From an uncultured Opitutales bacterium (lineage in GTDB: Bacteria; Verrucomicrobiota; Verrucomicrobiia; Opitutales; Intestinicryptomonadaceae), in NCBI GenBank assembly GCA_900548185.1, contig URJJ01000027.1:1-36715 (forward strand): DNA of 36,715 nucleotides, written 5' to 3'. Positions 7,294 to 15,033 of this stretch are shown in pieces. Both the position numbers and the translations under genes were made by a program. Positions within the stretch are counted from its first letter, which is position 1; each line of letters starts with the position of its first letter. The notes under the pieces were generated by a model. That model searched no databases and was not told where the DNA came from. It saw only the letters and a program-made list of their open reading frames with translations.

Positions 7294-10107
7294 ATGGACG
7301 AGGTAATTCAAGTGCGCGGGGCGCGCGAACACAACCTTAAAAATATAGACGCGGACATCCCGCGCGGAAAAATAGTGACGGTGACGGGCGTCAGCGGCTC
7401 CGGCAAGTCGTCCCTGGCCTTCGACACGGTTTACGCGGAGGGATACCGCAAGTATCTCGAAAGCCTTTCGGCCGACGTGCGGCGCGTGCTGGGCGCAATC
7501 GGCAAGCCGGACGTCGACTATATCCGCGGCCTGCCCCCCGTCATCGCCGTCGAGCAGAACATAAGCGCGGCCACGAACCCGCGCAGCACCCTCGCGACTG
7601 CGACCGAAATCGCGGACTACGCCCGCCTCATCTGGTGCGTGGCCGGGGTCCAGAAGTGCCCTGCCGACGGCGGCGAGGTCAAGCGCCGCAGCCTCGACGA
7701 ATGCGTCGGGGAAATCCTTTCGCTCCCGGAGGGGGCCAGGGCGCACCTTCTGGCCCGCTATGTGGACGCCAGGAAGTCCGTGGCAGCCGAGGCCCTGAAG
7801 GAGCTGCGCAGGCGCGGCTGGCAGAGGGCGCGTGTAAACGGGACCGTCGTAGAGCTGGACTCCCCGGAGGCGGAAAAGGCCCTGAAGGCCGTGTCGTCAG
7901 TGGACATAGTGGTGGACAGGCTGAAGATATCGGCGTCGGCGCGCAGCCGCATCGCCGACTCGCTGGAGCTGGCCCTCCGCGAGGGCGGCGGGCGCGCGGT
8001 CCTCGCCTACGAGGCGGACGGGATTTCGGGGGAAAAGACGCTATCCACCGTCCTTTCGTGCTCCGAATGCGGCGCGGTTTATGAGGACATAACCCCGCGC
8101 TCATTTTCGCACAACCATCCCGACGGGGCGTGCCCGTCCTGCGGCGGCATAGGCCGCGTAATGAGCTTTGACGAGCGCCTGGTGGTCCCCGACGCTGAAA
8201 AGAGCGTCTATAACGGCGCGCTCAAGCCCTACCGCCTCGGCTCGCGCTATGTTATAATGCACCGCAACTCCGTTTTAAAGCAGCTTTCAGAGCAGTACCC
8301 GTTCGACCGCAAAACCCCGTGGAAAGACCTGCCGGAGGACGTGCGCCGGTTCATCCTCCACGGCGACCCGGAGCGGACGTTCGACATCCGGGGGCGCGGC
8401 AGGGGAAGGAAGCGCGAGCCGTTCCGCTTCGGGGGCGTCCTCGCCGAGCTTGACTGGTACTACTCGCACGGGGCAAGCGACGCCATGACGGTCAAGCTCG
8501 CCGCCTACCAGGTCTCGAGCGTCTGCCGGGACTGCGGCGGGGCGCGCCTGAACGCCCGCTCGCGCAACGTGTTTGTCGGCGGGATTTCGTACGACAGCTT
8601 CATGGCCATGCCCGTCGACCGCGCCCTCGAATTTGTCCGAGGGCTTTCCGGAGGCCGGTTTTCGGAAATCTCCGAGGCTGTCGGCGGCCTGCGGGACAGG
8701 CTGGACTTCCTAAACAGGGTGGGGCTCTCCTACCTGAGGCTCGACCGCGAGTATTCGACGCTTTCAAACGGGGAGTCGCGCAGGGCGAGGCTTGCCGCGC
8801 AGCTCGGCATGGAGCTTGTCGGCGCCGCCTACGTTCTGGACGAGCCGAGCATCGGCCTGCACAGCGCCGACAACGGCAGGCTCATCGGCGCCATTAAAAA
8901 CCTCCGCGACGGCGGCAACTCCGTCATACTCGTCGAGCACGACGAGGACGCCATAAGGGAGAGCGACTACATAATAGAGCTCGGCCCCAAGGCGGGCGAC
9001 GCGGGCGGCCGCGTCGTGTTCAGCGGAACGGTCGGGGAATGCGCAAAATCGGCGGAATCGCGCACCGGCGCGTACCTTTCCGGGCGCGCGAGGCTCGAAA
9101 AATTCTCCCCGGCCCCGAAGCCCGACGGGCGCGTCATCCGCGTGAAAAAGGCCCGGGAGCACAACTTGAAAAACATCACGGCGGAGTTCCCCGTCGGGAT
9201 GCTCACCGTGGTCTGCGGGGTGAGCGGCTCGGGCAAGAGCACCCTCGTAAACGAGATTCTCGCGAAGGCCGCCGCGCGCACGCTGAACGGGGCGAAGGAG
9301 CTTTGCGGGGCGCACGGGGGCATAGAGGGCCTGGAGCATTTTGAAAAGTGCGTCCGCGTGGACCAGTCGCCGATAGGCCGCACGCCGCGCTCCAATCCCG
9401 CCACATACACCAAGCTATTCGACAAGCTGCGCGAGCTTTTTGCAAAGACCCCGGCGGCCCTCGCGCGCGGGTATGCGCCCTCGCGTTTCAGCTTCAACGT
9501 CAAGGGCGGAAGGTGCGAGCACTGCGGCGGCGACGGGTACGTCGCGCTCGACATGCAGTTCCTTGGCGACATCTACGTCGAATGCCCCGCCTGCCGGGGC
9601 AGGCGCTACAACCGCGAGACCCTGGAGGTGCGCTACAAGGGCCTCAACATCGCCGAAGTCCTGGACCTTACCGTGGACGAGGCCGCCGGGCTTTTCCGGG
9701 CGCACCCGGACATCCTCGCAAAGCTTGCGACCCTCCAGGACGTGGGGCTGGGCTACGTGCGCCTCGGGCAGTCGGCAAACACGCTTTCGGGCGGGGAGGC
9801 GCAGCGCATAAAGCTCTCGCTTGAACTCTCCAAAAGGCAGAACGGCCGGAGCCTCTACATCCTCGACGAGCCTTCCACGGGGCTGCACTGGGACGACATC
9901 GAAAAGCTCCTGAAGCTCCTTTTCAAGCTGCGCGACGCCGGAAACACCGTGATAGTAATCGAGCACCATCCGGACTTTATAAGGCTCGCCGACAACATTG
10001 TCGAACTGGGGCCGACGGGCGGCGACGGCGGCGGATACCTGCTTTATTCCGGCACTGTGGCGGGGCTTAAAAAGGCGTCAACCCCCACTTCCCCCTACGT
10101 GCGCTAG
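7294..10107 (+). CDS. uvrA: UvrA-family excinuclease ABC subunit A
   Basis: The protein is a 937-aa DNA-damage-recognition ATPase of nucleotide excision repair. The first ABC half carries Walker A GVSGSGKS at residues 32-39 and a UvrB-binding-like insertion (about 120-240). A zinc module follows with CSEC...CPSC, then the Walker B region YVLDEPSIGLH. The second half carries Walker A at 642-649, the zinc module GGRCEHCGGDGY...CPACRGRRYN, LSGGEAQRIKL and LYILDEPSTGLHWDD. The first ABC signature is LSNGESRRARLAA (residues 490-494 LSNGE) instead of LSGGE, and the first zinc-proximal segment KCPADGG lacks the usual second Cys. It could be the sole UvrA or a diverged paralogue; the UvrB-binding insertion argues against the UvrA2 class. 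Confidence 0.9.
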   Translation: MDEVIQVRGAREHNLKNIDADIPRGKIVTVTGVSGSGKSSLAFDTVYAEGYRKYLESLSADVRRVLGAIGKPDVDYIRGLPPVIAVEQNISAATNPRSTLATATEIADYARLIWCVAGVQKCPADGGEVKRRSLDECVGEILSLPEGARAHLLARYVDARKSVAAEALKELRRRGWQRARVNGTVVELDSPEAEKALKAVSSVDIVVDRLKISASARSRIADSLELALREGGGRAVLAYEADGISGEKTLSTVLSCSECGAVYEDITPRSFSHNHPDGACPSCGGIGRVMSFDERLVVPDAEKSVYNGALKPYRLGSRYVIMHRNSVLKQLSEQYPFDRKTPWKDLPEDVRRFILHGDPERTFDIRGRGRGRKREPFRFGGVLAELDWYYSHGASDAMTVKLAAYQVSSVCRDCGGARLNARSRNVFVGGISYDSFMAMPVDRALEFVRGLSGGRFSEISEAVGGLRDRLDFLNRVGLSYLRLDREYSTLSNGESRRARLAAQLGMELVGAAYVLDEPSIGLHSADNGRLIGAIKNLRDGGNSVILVEHDEDAIRESDYIIELGPKAGDAGGRVVFSGTVGECAKSAESRTGAYLSGRARLEKFSPAPKPDGRVIRVKKAREHNLKNITAEFPVGMLTVVCGVSGSGKSTLVNEILAKAAARTLNGAKELCGAHGGIEGLEHFEKCVRVDQSPIGRTPRSNPATYTKLFDKLRELFAKTPAALARGYAPSRFSFNVKGGRCEHCGGDGYVALDMQFLGDIYVECPACRGRRYNRETLEVRYKGLNIAEVLDLTVDEAAGLFRAHPDILAKLATLQDVGLGYVRLGQSANTLSGGEAQRIKLSLELSKRQNGRSLYILDEPSTGLHWDDIEKLLKLLFKLRDAGNTVIVIEHHPDFIRLADNIVELGPTGGDGGGYLLYSGTVAGLKKASTPTSPYVR

Positions 10108-10406
10108 GCCCGGCGCATGCCGGCATCCGCCGCCCTTCGGGGGCGGCGTCCCGGCTCCGCGCCCATGCATGCTTTGCCCGGGCTTAGTGGCCGCATCCGG
10201 CTGAAAAGGGCGGGGCTGGCGCACCGCTTTGGGAAGCTCCGCGCGATGCCGCCCGCGCCTCCCTTGCTCCGCTTCGGGATTTTAGGCGCGATAGGGCGGG
10301 GTTTCGGAGGTCTTTCCACGCGCGGAGAGAGGGCGGCATGAAGCCACGCTCTCTGCGGGGGATTTCCCCGGCAGCCTGGCGCAAAAGTTCGGGGGGCGGC
10401 CCTGCC
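10108..10406. other. Convergent intergenic interval, uvrA / ppgK
   Basis: No gene is seen. An imperfect hairpin lies at about 10320-10358 (CGCGGAGAG pairing with CTCTCTGCG, one G-U) without a U tract, so it is only a weak terminator candidate for the two converging genes. Confidence 0.4.
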
Positions 10407-11186
10407 TTATATCCTGCGCGCGGCCTCGCACGCGGCGCCGACTATGCCCGCGCGGTTTTCGAGCCGGGCGAGGACGAGGTCGCAGTTGACGTCGAGCTTT
10501 GAGAAGAATTTTTCCGGCTTTGAGGAGATGCCGCCGCCTATTATTATGAGGTCGGGCCAGACGAGCGAGTGTATGTACTGGAGGTACTTGTTGAAGCGCT
10601 GCGCCCAGACGTCCCACTTGAGGTCGTACTTCTTGCGGGCCGCGTCGGAGCACAGGGATTCGGCTATGACCATCTTCCCCGTCCGCTTGTCGCGCATCTT
10701 TATCGAGCCGAGCTCCATGTTCGGCACGAGCACGCCCCTTGTGAAAAGCCCGGCGCCTATGCCGGTCCCCACGGTGAGCATCAGGACTACTCCGTCGTTT
10801 CCGCGCCCGGCCCCGAACATCACTTCCGCAGTGCCCGCCGCGTCGGCGTCGTTTATGACCCACGCTTCGCACGCGCACCTTCGGCCGATTTCCTCGGCCA
10901 GGTTGACCCCTATGAACGGGGCGCCGAGGTTGAGGGCGGACTCTATGACCTGGGCGCGCACCACCCCGGGAAAGCCGCAGCCGATTTTACCCGTCCACTT
11001 GAGGGTCTTTACAACGTCGTCGATGGCGTCCAGAAGGCCCTCAAGGCTGTATGGTTTCGGGGTGGGCACGCGGATGCGTTCGGTGAGCATTTCGCCCGTG
11101 GAGGTGTCCACCACGGCGCCCTTTACGCCGGAGCCGCCTATGTCGATGCCCAGCACTTTTTTTGATGATGATTTCGCCTTTTGCAT
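10407..11186 (-). CDS. ppgK: Polyphosphate glucokinase (ROK family)
   Basis: This 259-aa enzyme phosphorylates glucose using inorganic polyphosphate, often with ATP as alternative donor. It shows the N-terminal phosphate-binding motif GIDIGGSGVKG (13-23), the catalytic-region INDADAAGTAE, LTVGTGIGAG and, near the C-terminus, WPDLIIIGGGIS. The order and wording, including FPGVV and VPNMELG, match polyphosphate glucokinases of the actinobacterial PPGK type more closely than ATP-only ROK glucokinases. The ELGSIKMRD segment replaces the GHLEV-like segment of actinobacterial enzymes. A strong terminator lies 17 bases upstream of the start, so expression needs its own promoter or read-through from shc. 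Confidence 0.88.
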   Translation of the reverse strand: MQKAKSSSKKVLGIDIGGSGVKGAVVDTSTGEMLTERIRVPTPKPYSLEGLLDAIDDVVKTLKWTGKIGCGFPGVVRAQVIESALNLGAPFIGVNLAEEIGRRCACEAWVINDADAAGTAEVMFGAGRGNDGVVLMLTVGTGIGAGLFTRGVLVPNMELGSIKMRDKRTGKMVIAESLCSDAARKKYDLKWDVWAQRFNKYLQYIHSLVWPDLIIIGGGISSKPEKFFSKLDVNCDLVLARLENRAGIVGAACEAARRI

Positions 11187-11203
11187 TTTGCTAACGGAAT
11201 TCT

Positions 11204-11241
11204 AAAAAAACGGGGCCTCGCGCATGAGTGCGGGAGACCCC
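11204..11241 (-). terminator. Terminator between shc and ppgK
   Basis: GGGGCCTCGCGCA (11212-11224) pairs with TGCGGGAGACCCC (11229-11241) with two mismatches around a 4-base loop. On the minus strand it is followed by T7 (11204-11210). It lies 6 bases past the shc stop and 17 bases before the ppgK start. Confidence 0.85.
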
Positions 11242-11247
11242 TGGGTG

Positions 11248-13290
11248 TCATTGAAAATACCTCTCGGCCCTGCCCAGGGCTGTCAGCGGGAAATAGTGGC
11301 GGTACCAGTTGTAGTTTAGCATGAATCCGCGCGCCAGCTCCTTGCCCTGCGGGAGGGGCTTGCCGTTTCTGAGGTCGATTTTTGCCCCGAGCCCGTATCC
11401 GGGGAAGCCGGTGCCCGTGTAGTAGGGTTCGTCCCACGAATTGCCGGGCTTCTGGGTCGAAGTCAGGAAGGAGCAGCCGCGCCTCACTATTTCGTCGTAT
11501 GCCGGGTCGGCCGCGGCGAGGAATGCGGTGAGCGCCCAGGCCGTCTGGGAGGCGGTTGACGGAATGCCGCCGCCTGCGTACTTCGGCTCCATGTAGGAGG
11601 CCACGCTCTCGCCCCAGCCGCCGTCCGCGTTCTGCTTTGAGGCGAGCCATTCGAGGGCGTTTTTGACTGCGGGCGAATCCTTGGAGTCGCCGGCGGCCAT
11701 CAGGGCGGGGACCACTGCGGCGGTGCCGTAAATGTAGTTGACGCCCCAGCGCCCGAACCACGAGCCGTCGCTCTCCTGCTCGGAATATATGAACTTCAGG
11801 GCCTTTTCGATTGCCGGATGGTTGCGGGAGAAGCCGCACATGGCAAGGGCTTCGACGACGTGGCCGGTTACGTCGGCGCTCGGGGGGTCCAGCACTTCGC
11901 CGAAATCGCAGAAGGGTATCTTTGTGACGACTTCGCGCGTGTTGTCGCGGTCGAATGCCGCCCAGCCGCCGTTTTTGGACTGCATTGCGAGTATCCAGTT
12001 TATGGTCCTGCGGAGGGCAGCGTCAACCTTTCTGGAGCGCTCGCTTTCCCTAGGCAGGAGCTTCTGGATTTTCTTGAGGGCTATTATGCCCACCGCCGCG
12101 TCGTCGATGTCCGGATAGAAATTGTTTGCGCGCTGGAAGGCCCAGCCGGAGGGCTCGACCTTCTTGCCGACCTTCACGGACCAGTCGCCGTAATAGCGGT
12201 TTTCCTTTGAGAGCACAAAGTCGAGGGCCTTTATGAGCTCGGGGCTTGTGCCCGGGGTCTCGCCCGAATCCATGAGGGCTATCATCGTCAGGAATGTGTC
12301 CCAGACCGGGCTTTCGCTGGCCTGGAGCATCGTGCCCTCGCCGCGCTTGACCTGCCAGTGCAGGTTGAAGGCGTCTATGGCGCGCGACATGTTCACCTGG
12401 TCGAGAGCGAATCCCTCCACGTGCATGACTATTATCGCGTAAATCCACGGCGGCTGTATGCCGCCCCACGCGCCGTCCTCGTCCTGGTGCTCAAGTATCC
12501 ACTGGAGGGTGAGCTTTATGGCCTCTTCGCGGAAGGGCTTGACGGGCAGGCGGTTGTAGCCGTGGAGCATGTTGTCGAGCTTCATGAAGAAGTTCGACCA
12601 ACTGAACACGCTTTCGGAGCGGTTTGGCATGCGGTAGTCCACCTTGTCGCGCCCTTCGGGGAAGAGCTCATCCGGCTGGAGCCTGTCGGGAAGCTCCTTT
12701 ATGGGGCGGCGCGCGGTGAGGATGGCTATGGGCATCATTGTGGCGCGCGCCCATGCGGCGAAGTCGTAAATGTTAAACGGGCACCACTTCGGCAGGAAGA
12801 ATATTTCGGGCGGAAGCACCGGCGTGTGGGCCCAGGGCCACTGGCCGAACAGCGCGAGCCAGTATTTTGTAAACACCCTGATGTGCTCCTGCCACTTGTT
12901 GGCGATAAGCCATTTGCGGGCCTTGGCCAGAACCTTGTCGTCCGGGTCGAAGCCGTAGATGCGCAGGGCGAAATAGCATTCGAGGGTCGTATTTATGTCG
13001 CCGTGTTCGGACTTGTAATAGACGTCCCAGGAGCCGTCCTCCCTCTGGCGGTCGAGTATGTACTGTATGACGCCCGGCACTTTCGGGTCTTTGAAATCGA
13101 TGAAGTACATCGCGAGGAGCCACTGGGCCTCCATGCAGCAGTTCGTTTCAAGCGGCCCGACCCACATGCCGTCCGGGGCCTGGCGGTCTTTGAGCCATTT
13201 TATTGCGCCCTCTATCGCGCCCCTGTAAGGGCTGTCCTTGAAGTTCCGTGAAATTTCCGCTTGCGCCTGGTTGGTTTTGGGCTCGTCCAT
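11248..13290 (-). CDS. shc: Squalene-hopene cyclase
   Basis: This is a 680-aa class II triterpene cyclase that converts squalene to hopene at the membrane. It carries at least six QW repeats (QAPDGMW, QREDGSW, HQDEDGAW, QSKNGGW, QESDGSW, QNADGGW) distributed over both alpha-barrel domains. The catalytic acid motif is PDIDDAA at residues 393-399, where the family consensus is DXDDTA; the two key Asp (396, 397) are kept but the following Thr is Ala. No squalene synthase or hpn genes are in the window, so the upstream pathway lies elsewhere. The start ATG at 13290 fits the family. A terminator ends the gene. Confidence 0.95.
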   Translation of the reverse strand: MDEPKTNQAQAEISRNFKDSPYRGAIEGAIKWLKDRQAPDGMWVGPLETNCCMEAQWLLAMYFIDFKDPKVPGVIQYILDRQREDGSWDVYYKSEHGDINTTLECYFALRIYGFDPDDKVLAKARKWLIANKWQEHIRVFTKYWLALFGQWPWAHTPVLPPEIFFLPKWCPFNIYDFAAWARATMMPIAILTARRPIKELPDRLQPDELFPEGRDKVDYRMPNRSESVFSWSNFFMKLDNMLHGYNRLPVKPFREEAIKLTLQWILEHQDEDGAWGGIQPPWIYAIIVMHVEGFALDQVNMSRAIDAFNLHWQVKRGEGTMLQASESPVWDTFLTMIALMDSGETPGTSPELIKALDFVLSKENRYYGDWSVKVGKKVEPSGWAFQRANNFYPDIDDAAVGIIALKKIQKLLPRESERSRKVDAALRRTINWILAMQSKNGGWAAFDRDNTREVVTKIPFCDFGEVLDPPSADVTGHVVEALAMCGFSRNHPAIEKALKFIYSEQESDGSWFGRWGVNYIYGTAAVVPALMAAGDSKDSPAVKNALEWLASKQNADGGWGESVASYMEPKYAGGGIPSTASQTAWALTAFLAAADPAYDEIVRRGCSFLTSTQKPGNSWDEPYYTGTGFPGYGLGAKIDLRNGKPLPQGKELARGFMLNYNWYRHYFPLTALGRAERYFQ

Positions 13291-13380
13291 AAACTAATAT
13301 AAATATACCATATGTTAACGGATTTTTGCATCCTGATGTCAACCCATTTTACCCCGCAAAATTTTCGGGGCCGGGAATGC

Positions 13381-13407
13381 AAAAAAGGCGGCCCGGGCCG
13401 CCTTTTT
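13381..13407 (-). terminator. Terminator of the PEP-CTERM protein gene
   Basis: A perfect palindrome, GGCGGCCCGGGCCGCC (13387-13402), is flanked by A6 (13381-13386) and T5 (13403-13407). It lies about 10 bases beyond the stop codon at 13418 and works in the minus direction. Confidence 0.9.
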
Positions 13408-13417
13408 GGGTTTTTTA

Positions 13418-14830
13418 TCAGTTCCGGCGCCGCCTGCCGAGGGCGAGGGCCGCCGCCGCGAGTCCGAACAGGGCCGCGCATGTTCCGGGCTCTGGCACGA
13501 AGCTGACCGACAGCGTCTTGCCGTCGAGCGACGAAAATTCCGCCTCCCACGGGGCGCCGCCGTTTTCGTCGGAATACGAGGCAGTTGCGCCGTCGAAATC
13601 GGCAAATACCGCCTCGGAGGCGGATATTAGCTCAAAGCTTCCGGCTTTTATGCCCGCAAACGAGAGGCTTTCGAGGAATGTCGCAGCGTCGAATGCGATG
13701 GCGTCTGACACAGTGATTTCAAACGTCCCGGAGAGGTCGAAGAAAAGCCCGCCGCCTGCCGACATGTCGAGGCTCTTTACCGTGCCTCCCTCAACGCCGA
13801 AGGAGCCGCCCTGCAAAATGACGGCGGAATTCGCGTTGCCGCTTGTTATGAGCCTGCCGTTTTTGACGACGGTGTCGCCCGTATAGGTGTTTTCGCCGAT
13901 GATTTTCTGCACGGCGCCGCCGTAGTCCATCACGATGCCGACCGCCGTGGATATAGAGCCGCCGTATGTTCCGCCCGCCCCGGCGCCCTCGGCTTTTTCT
14001 GCGAAGTCTGCTATGGTTATGACGGAGCTCTTCGCGGAGCCGTCGGGCAGGTAGTTCATTATCCGGCCTACGCCGTCTGCGCTTGAAAGCCCGCCAACGC
14101 TTATGTTTTGGACTTCGACAGTGCTGGCGTCGTCGTAGCCGACGTTCCCCCAAAAGGTGTCTTTTGCCGAGGAGAACGACACAACGCCGCCGATATTGGC
14201 GTTTTGCCCGCCGACAGTGGCTATGCCGATTGCCTTGTTATTCAACGCGACATTGCCTGCGACGGTGAAAAATGAGAGCATGCTCTTGTCCTGCGGCTGG
14301 GCGCTGCCCCCGTAGGTGCTCACCCCGAACAGGGCCGTATTCGTTGTTGTCGTGGAAATTTCCACGCTAGTGAGGCTCGAAAGGCTCATGTTTCCGCCGA
14401 CTTTCACCGCGAGCTTGGGCTCGTAGTTGGCCTCCCTGTTGTATATTCCGAAAAGCTCCTGCCTAGTCGATTCCACGCCGCTTTTCAGGGTGAAGTCTCC
14501 CCTCACGTCGAATACGGTGTTGGACTGGTAAACCTGGCATGCGAGCCAGTTGTATCCGGCTACGACGTTGAATGTGGCATTGTTCACGTACTTTGTCGTG
14601 CCCTGCCAGGCGCCGTCGAAGCCCATCGGGAAGTCGGGCTTTACGTTTATTGTCACGTTGTCCCCGGGCTGGGGGACGCCGGTGGCCGACGGGTCGCCCG
14701 TCTCATACCACCCCATGCTGCCCCAGAATTTCGCGGTGTCTGAAGTCCAGTCGGCTGCAAGTGCGGAGGGAGCAAGGGCCAGCGCGCCCGCCGCGGCCGC
14801 CGATATTCCAATGATATTTTTAGTCTTCAT
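13418..14830 (-). CDS. PEP-CTERM sorted surface protein with autotransporter-type beta-strand repeat
   Basis: This 470-aa exported protein has a Sec signal peptide (MKTKNIIGISAAAAGAL to SALA). A long Gly/Ser/Thr/Asn-rich passenger follows, with the beta-helix-like strand repeat motif GENTYTGDTVVKNGRL, as in autotransporter-associated beta-strand repeats. The C-terminus is a classic PEP-CTERM tripartite signal: VPEPGT at about 445-450, a hydrophobic helix and GRRRRN at the end. Such signals are recognised by exosortase (EpsH family) in exopolysaccharide-producing bacteria; no exosortase is in this window. The protein is probably anchored and then released into the matrix or outer surface. It has its own terminator. 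Binding specificity is unknown. Confidence 0.9.
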   Translation of the reverse strand: MKTKNIIGISAAAAGALALAPSALAADWTSDTAKFWGSMGWYETGDPSATGVPQPGDNVTINVKPDFPMGFDGAWQGTTKYVNNATFNVVAGYNWLACQVYQSNTVFDVRGDFTLKSGVESTRQELFGIYNREANYEPKLAVKVGGNMSLSSLTSVEISTTTTNTALFGVSTYGGSAQPQDKSMLSFFTVAGNVALNNKAIGIATVGGQNANIGGVVSFSSAKDTFWGNVGYDDASTVEVQNISVGGLSSADGVGRIMNYLPDGSAKSSVITIADFAEKAEGAGAGGTYGGSISTAVGIVMDYGGAVQKIIGENTYTGDTVVKNGRLITSGNANSAVILQGGSFGVEGGTVKSLDMSAGGGLFFDLSGTFEITVSDAIAFDAATFLESLSFAGIKAGSFELISASEAVFADFDGATASYSDENGGAPWEAEFSSLDGKTLSVSFVPEPGTCAALFGLAAAALALGRRRRN

Positions 14831-14967
14831 AATCTTATATGGGGTAGGGAATGGAATTCTTTACTGAATAAAACGATATGCCGCCTGCCGGAAATGTCAA
14901 CCGCAAAACTGCGCAGTGGGGGAAGTTCCGGCGGGCTTCCGCTCTGGCGGGAGGCGTTCGGACATGC

Positions 14968-15000
14968 AAAAAGGCCCCTCCTGAAAACGGAAGGGCCTTT
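14968..15000 (-). terminator. Terminator of aspS
   Basis: AAAGGCCC (14970-14977) pairs with GGGCCTTT (14993-15000), extended by an internal CTCC/GGA match. A T5 tract follows on the minus strand (A5 at 14968-14972). It lies about 33 bases past the aspS stop. Confidence 0.8.
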
Positions 15001-15033
15001 GGGGTTGGGGCATCCCGGTCGCCGCCCGCCGGG

